Shown here piece by piece: positions 30,778-34,039 of a DNA stretch of 34,039 nucleotides. The stretch is from an uncultured Clostridia bacterium (GTDB lineage Bacteria; Bacillota; Clostridia; Lachnospirales; CAG-274). Under the pieces are notes generated by a model that saw only the letters and a list, made by a program, of their open reading frames with translations, ran no database searches and was not told the origin of the DNA. The DNA lies in NCBI GenBank assembly GCA_944376805.1, contig CALWDX010000039.1, forward strand, positions 1 through 34,039, read 5' to 3'. A program made the position numbers and the translations under genes. Every line of letters starts with the position of its first letter. Position 1 is the stretch's first letter.

Positions 30778-31088
30778 TATTGCACCTCCTTATATTTTAA
30801 AGAAATATCTTTTGGATACTCCATCTCAATACCTTTAAGACCAAGCTCCAAACTAGATAATAATAAGATAGTTTTATTACAAAGACTATCTTCATTTATA
30901 ATACATTTTAAATAGCCACCATTAGTGTCATAATCTATATTATATTTAGCTTCAGTAAAAGCTTCAATACTATTAACAGTATTTAAAGATAATATAGATA
31001 CAGCAGAGCAAACAATATCTCTACCGTGATTTTTAATTTGAAAGCCTATTATATTTTTATCTTTTTTAAAAAATATAGCTTGTATCAT
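30777..31088 (-). CDS. prp: Ribosomal processing cysteine protease Prp
   Basis: 103 residues. Prp (YsxB family) removes the N-terminal extension of L27, and its gene is normally between rplU and rpmA, as here. '[20 protein letters not shown]' (22-41) holds the catalytic Cys27, and '[10 protein letters not shown]' is the conserved second block. The catalytic His should be in a GHA...G-x-D-I-V-C loop with 12 residues from His to Cys; here H21 is only 6 residues from C27 ('KNHGRDIVC'), so the loop is about six residues shorter than in S. aureus Prp. It starts 16 nt after rplU without a strong separate ribosome binding site. Confidence 0.9.
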   Translation of the reverse strand: MIQAIFFKKDKNIIGFQIKNHGRDIVCSAVSILSLNTVNSIEAFTEAKYNIDYDTNGGYLKCIINEDSLCNKTILLLSSLELGLKGIEMEYPKDISLKYKEVQ

Positions 31089-31104
31089 TTTAAAAACCTA
31101 ATAA

Positions 31105-31416
31105 TTAACCATTAATTTTTTCAATTTTAAGCATTGTAAAAGGTTGTCTATGACCTTTTTTCTTATGGAAACCTTTTTTAGGTTTGTATTTATAAACGAT
31201 AACTTTTTTAGCTTTACCATCGCCTATAACAGATGCATTAACAGTTGCACCAGAAACAACAGGAGCACCAAATTTAACGTCATCACCATTAGCTATAGTT
31301 AAAACTTTATCAAAAGTATAAGAAGAACCAGCTTCTACTTCTAATTTTTCAACTTTGATAACGTCTCCTTCAGAAACTTTATATTGTTTTCCACCAGTTT
31401 CAATAATTGCGTACAT
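31105..31416 (-). CDS. rplU: 50S ribosomal protein L21
   Basis: 103 residues. '[20 protein letters not shown]' and '[20 protein letters not shown]' at the N-terminus and '[20 protein letters not shown]' near the C-terminus identify L21, which binds 23S rRNA. First gene of the L21-Prp-L27 operon, with AGGAGGTG as ribosome binding site, an L21-type leader structure and a consensus promoter upstream. The length equals the family norm. Confidence 0.98.
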   Translation of the reverse strand: MYAIIETGGKQYKVSEGDVIKVEKLEVEAGSSYTFDKVLTIANGDDVKFGAPVVSGATVNASVIGDGKAKKVIVYKYKPKKGFHKKKGHRQPFTMLKIEKING

Positions 31417-31440
31417 TAGTACACCTCCTTAAAAATAAAT

Positions 31441-31479
31441 CGCCAGATATGGTGCATAAGCTTAAAACCTCTCTGTGCG
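31441..31479 (-). ncRNA. L21 leader (probable autoregulatory structure)
   Basis: On the minus strand the transcript upstream of rplU folds with an outer stem CGC-(A)-CAGA / TCTG-GCG (31472-31479 with 31441-31447) around GAGAGGTTTTAAGC...GCACCATA. Position directly before the rplU ribosome binding site and the conserved-looking single-stranded segments fit the Firmicute L21 leader, thought to bind L21. Assigned from memory of the family and structure; a covariance search was not possible. Confidence 0.65.
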
Positions 31480-31492
31480 TCAAACAATAAAT

Positions 31493-31521
31493 ATTATAAC
31501 ATTAGGAAATATTTTTGTCAA
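31493..31521 (-). promoter_or_regulatory. Consensus sigma-A promoter of the rplU operon
   Basis: On the minus strand, TTGACA (31516-31521), 17 nt, TATAAT (31493-31498): a full consensus match, just upstream of the L21 leader. Confidence 0.9.
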
Positions 31522-31652
31522 CATATTACAGGTTAAAAAATTATAGTTTATTATGTTTAGATTTTATGTTATAATAATATAATATTAAGTAAAATAACTT
31601 TTAAAATAGTTAAGTTAAATTTTTAGTTATTATAATTTTATGTGAGGTAATT

Positions 31653-32201
31653 ATGGATATAATTTTTAATATTGATAAAAATATTATACTTTATATGAAT
31701 CAAACTATACCTAATTATCCTATTATAAAGAATATATTTTCTTTTATAACACATTTAGGTGATTCTGGGTTTATATGGATAGCTTTAGGTATATTTTTAA
31801 TATTAAAAAAATCTACAAGAAAAAATGGTATAATAATGCTTATTTCTTTGGCAGTAGGTTCAATTATAGGTAATGGTATATTAAAAAACTTATTTGAAAG
31901 ACCAAGACCTTTTGTAGAGTTTTCATTAGTACCTTTTATACCAGAACCACATGGATTTTCTTTTCCTTCTGGGCATAGTATGGCATCTTTTGTTGGGGCA
32001 ACTTGTATATATTATACAAATAAAAAATTTGGAATATTAGCATATATATTAGCAATACTTATAGCCTTATCAAGAACTATACTTATAGTACATTATCCTA
32101 GTGATGTTATTACAGGTTCTATATTAGGAATTTTTGTAGCCTTATTAGTAATATTTATATGTTCAAAAAAGTTTAACTATTTTAATAATAAAAATAATTG
32201 A
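31653..32201 (+). CDS. PAP2-family membrane phosphatase
   Basis: 182 residues with about five to six membrane helices. All three catalytic motifs are present: K78...R83-P84 ('KNLFERPRPF'), P105-S-G-H108 ('FPSGHSMASF') and S140-R141...H147...D151 ('SRTILIVHYPSD'). Such enzymes dephosphorylate membrane lipids such as undecaprenyl pyrophosphate or phosphatidylglycerol phosphate; BcrC-type members confer bacitracin resistance. The active site faces outside. The gene is a single unit between the rplU operon (divergent) and tig. Substrate choice cannot be made from sequence. The ribosome binding site is GTGAGGT. Confidence 0.87.
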   Translation: MDIIFNIDKNIILYMNQTIPNYPIIKNIFSFITHLGDSGFIWIALGIFLILKKSTRKNGIIMLISLAVGSIIGNGILKNLFERPRPFVEFSLVPFIPEPHGFSFPSGHSMASFVGATCIYYTNKKFGILAYILAILIALSRTILIVHYPSDVITGSILGIFVALLVIFICSKKFNYFNNKNN

Positions 32202-32226
32202 TTTTTATTATAGTGTATGATATAAT
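32198..32226 (+). promoter_or_regulatory. Sigma-A promoter of tig
   Basis: TTGATT (32198-32203), 17 nt, TATAAT (32221-32226). The -35 overlaps the stop codon of the PAP2 gene. Start predicted near 32233, about 55 nt before the ATG. Confidence 0.75.
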
Positions 32227-32286
32227 TAAGCCATATGTAATTTACTATATGTAATTTTTACCAAGATTTTAAGGAGGATAAAATAA

Positions 32287-33582
32287 ATGAGTAATGTTGA
32301 AAATATGGACATTAACAAATACAAAATAACATTTTCTGTTAGTGCTGAAAAATTTCAAGAAGGTTTAGACTATTCTTTTAATAAAAACCAAAAACATTTT
32401 AATATTAAAGGCTTTAGAAAAGGTAAAGTACCTAGACAAATTATAGAAAAAACTTATGGTGAACAAGTATTTTATGATGATGCTTTTAACTTTGTTTTAA
32501 AAGATTCTTATCCTGAAGCTGCTAAAGAAAGTGAATTAGAAATAGTTTCAAGACCTGAAATAGATGTTGTTAGTGCTTCTAAAAATGAGGGTGTTGTATT
32601 TACTGCTATTGTTTATACAAAACCAGAAGTTAAAGTATCTGACTATAAAGGTTTAATTTGTGAAAAACCTAGTACTTCTGTTAATAAAGATGATGTAGAA
32701 GCTTTTCTTAATAGAGAAAGAGAAAAACATTCAAGAATTAATCCTGTTACAGATAGAGCAGTTAAAAAAGGCGACTTAGTAAATATTGACTTTGAAGGTT
32801 TTATTGATGGAACTGCTTTTGAAGGTGGTAAAGGTGAAAAATATGACCTTGAAATAGGTTCTAAAACTTTTATTGATACTTTTGAAGACCAAATTATTGG
32901 TAAAAATATTGGTGATGAATTTGATGTTAGTGTTACTTTCCCAGAAAACTATGGCAAAAAAGAATTAGCTTCTAAACCAGCTGTATTTAAAGTAAAAATT
33001 AATGAAATTAATGAAAAAATTCTTCCAGAATTAAATGATGAATTTGTTCAAGATACTACAGAATTTGAAACTTTAAAAGATTATAAAAAAGATATAAAAT
33101 CTAAGCTTACAGCTGCTAAAAAAGAAGAAGCTGATAAAAAAATGAAAGAAGCTATTATTGATGCTTTAATTGAAAAAGTTGAAGTAACTATTCCAGAAGC
33201 TATGATTGAACTTGAAATTGATCAAAAAATTAATGAGTTTAGAAATGGTATAGGAGCTCAAGGTTTAACTTTAGATTCTTATTTAAATTATATGGGTCAA
33301 AGTTTAGAAAATATGAGAGAAGCTTATCGTATAATTTGTGAAAAACAAGTTAAAAGTAGATTAGCTTTAGAAGCTGTTGCTGAAGCTGAAAAAGTTAAAG
33401 TTTCTGAAAAAGACATTGATGCTGAATTAACTCGTATTGCTGAAGCTTATCGTATAGATAAAGAAAAACTTCAAAGTATCTTTGGTGAAAAAGAAAGAGA
33501 AAATATTATTAAAGATTTAAAAGTTCAAAAAGCTCTTGACTTTTTAGTAAAAAATTCTGTTCAACCAGAAGCTGAAAAATAA
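32287..33582 (+). CDS. tig: Trigger factor (ribosome-associated chaperone)
   Basis: 431 residues. The N-terminal ribosome-binding domain (1-~115) contains the 'GFRKGKVPRQIIEKTYG' signature that contacts L23. The FKBP-type prolyl isomerase domain (~150-240) contains 'KKGDLVNIDFEGFIDGTAFE' and 'YDLEIGSKTFIDTFEDQIIG'. The C-terminal helical chaperone arms run to the end ('VTIPEAMIELEIDQKINEF', 'ENIIKDLKVQKALDFLVKN'). It binds nascent chains at the exit tunnel. It precedes clpP, a common tig-clpP order, but a terminator and a separate promoter region lie between. The ribosome binding site is AAGGAGGA. Confidence 0.97.
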   Translation: MSNVENMDINKYKITFSVSAEKFQEGLDYSFNKNQKHFNIKGFRKGKVPRQIIEKTYGEQVFYDDAFNFVLKDSYPEAAKESELEIVSRPEIDVVSASKNEGVVFTAIVYTKPEVKVSDYKGLICEKPSTSVNKDDVEAFLNREREKHSRINPVTDRAVKKGDLVNIDFEGFIDGTAFEGGKGEKYDLEIGSKTFIDTFEDQIIGKNIGDEFDVSVTFPENYGKKELASKPAVFKVKINEINEKILPELNDEFVQDTTEFETLKDYKKDIKSKLTAAKKEEADKKMKEAIIDALIEKVEVTIPEAMIELEIDQKINEFRNGIGAQGLTLDSYLNYMGQSLENMREAYRIICEKQVKSRLALEAVAEAEKVKVSEKDIDAELTRIAEAYRIDKEKLQSIFGEKERENIIKDLKVQKALDFLVKNSVQPEAEK

Positions 33583-33595
33583 TATGTTATAGCTT

Positions 33596-33623
33596 AGGGT
33601 GTAGACTTTGTCTACACCCTTTC
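33596..33623 (+). terminator. Terminator after tig
   Basis: An 11-bp stem (AGGGTGTAGAC 33596-33606 with its complement 33610-33620), TTT loop, 13 nt after the stop, followed by TTTC. The tail is short. Confidence 0.75.
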
Positions 33624-33759
33624 ACAAAAAAATAAAACTTTACATATATTCAAATTCTTAAAATTTTTGGTTAAAATTAAAAATTAAAGCATAATTTACA
33701 TTATTTGGGATATAATATTCTTTAGGAAATTTATATACGAATTTTTAAGGAGGATTTTT

Positions 33760-34039
33760 ATGAGTTTAGTACCTATGGTTGTTGACCAGACTAATACTGG
33801 TGAACGTTCTTATGATATATATTCTCGTCTTTTAAAAGACAGAATTATCTTTTTAGGCGAACAAGTTAATGATACTACTGCAAGTTTAGTTGTTGCACAA
33901 CTTTTATTTTTGGCAGCAGAAGACCCAGATAAAGATATAAGTCTTTATATTAACAGTCCAGGTGGTTCAGTTACAGCTGGTCTTGCTATTTATGATACTA
34001 TGCAATATATAAAACCAGATGTTTCAACAATCTGTATTG
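33760..34039 (+). CDS. clpP: ATP-dependent Clp protease proteolytic subunit, N-terminal part
   Basis: The frame runs off the window end; 93 residues are visible from the ATG at 33760 behind AAGGAGGA. '[20 protein letters not shown]', '[16 protein letters not shown]' and '[20 protein letters not shown]' are the ClpP axial-loop and oxyanion regions; the catalytic Ser and His lie beyond the end. ClpP forms the tetradecameric protease chamber used by ClpX and ClpC. A TATAAT at 33711-33716 is a possible -10 without a good -35, and no clear CtsR operator is seen. The order tig-clpP is standard in Firmicutes, with clpX expected next. Confidence 0.96.
   Translation, partial: MSLVPMVVDQTNTGERSYDIYSRLLKDRIIFLGEQVNDTTASLVVAQLLFLAAEDPDKDISLYINSPGGSVTAGLAIYDTMQYIKPDVSTICI

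Noticed and set aside
33667..33690. Possible CtsR operator before clpP
   Set aside because: GGTTAAAATTAAAAATTAAA is only loosely similar to tandem GGTCAAA; in AT-rich sequence this is not enough.
1..34039. CRISPR arrays, tRNA or rRNA genes, insertion sequences, phage integration sites
   Set aside because: No regularly spaced repeats, no tRNA cloverleaf or rRNA sequence, and no transposase or integrase were seen on either strand.

Overview
The window comes from a very AT-rich, endospore-forming, flagellated Firmicute, most likely a clostridium (Clostridia, perhaps Lachnospirales). The reasons are AGGAGG-type ribosome binding sites, TTG starts, an S-box (SAM-I) riboswitch, an L27 protein with the Prp-cleaved N-terminal extension, dipicolinate synthase subunit A, sigma-K-like promoters and a flagellar operon. 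The genus cannot be fixed from the sequence alone.

Layout. 1-1944: end of a flagellar operon (fliD 3' part, a small helical probable chaperone, flaG, fliS). 2036-8702: seven tightly packed genes that together form a GDP-sugar route to CMP-legionaminic acid (legB, legC, ptmE, legH, legI, legG, legF). Their place directly after fliS suggests flagellin glycosylation. 8784-10418: a YfcE-type phosphodiesterase, a HAD phosphatase and a small membrane-anchored protein. 10842-13330: general PTS genes ptsH, ptsI and a stand-alone EIIA-Glc, behind a consensus promoter and a leader of about 200 nt. 13377-17709 (minus): a heterodimeric BmrCD-like ABC exporter and nrdR. 17953-21758 (minus): a TraX-family membrane protein, a BceS/BceR-like two-component system, and an ECF sigma factor with its anti-sigma factor. 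21990-24185 (minus): rnz, trmD, rimM. 24366-27110 (plus): a BceAB-like ABC transporter whose permease is broken by a frameshift at an A8 run. 27168-27926: two divergent Cys/Gly-rich paralogues sharing sigma-K-like promoters. 28015-29460: SAM riboswitch and metK. 29525-31521 (minus): dpaA, then the L21-Prp-L27 operon with its leader. 31653-34039: PAP2 phosphatase, trigger factor and the start of clpP.

The most interesting feature is a 41-bp promoter module present twice, 38/41 identical and in the same orientation: upstream of traX (18833-18873, minus) and upstream of the BceAB-like operon (24267-24307, plus). Each copy has two 11-bp tandem repeats (AATGTAAGGTA-like) directly upstream of an identical TTGTTA-N17-TATAAT promoter. 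The best candidate for the shared regulator is the adjacent OmpR-type response regulator. I infer an antimicrobial-peptide or envelope-stress module in which one two-component system drives both a transporter and a TraX-type putative acyltransferase. The second strong regulatory signal is a matching GTAAC-N16-CATAATAT element in front of both divergent paralogues, pointing to late mother-cell (coat or exosporium) expression.
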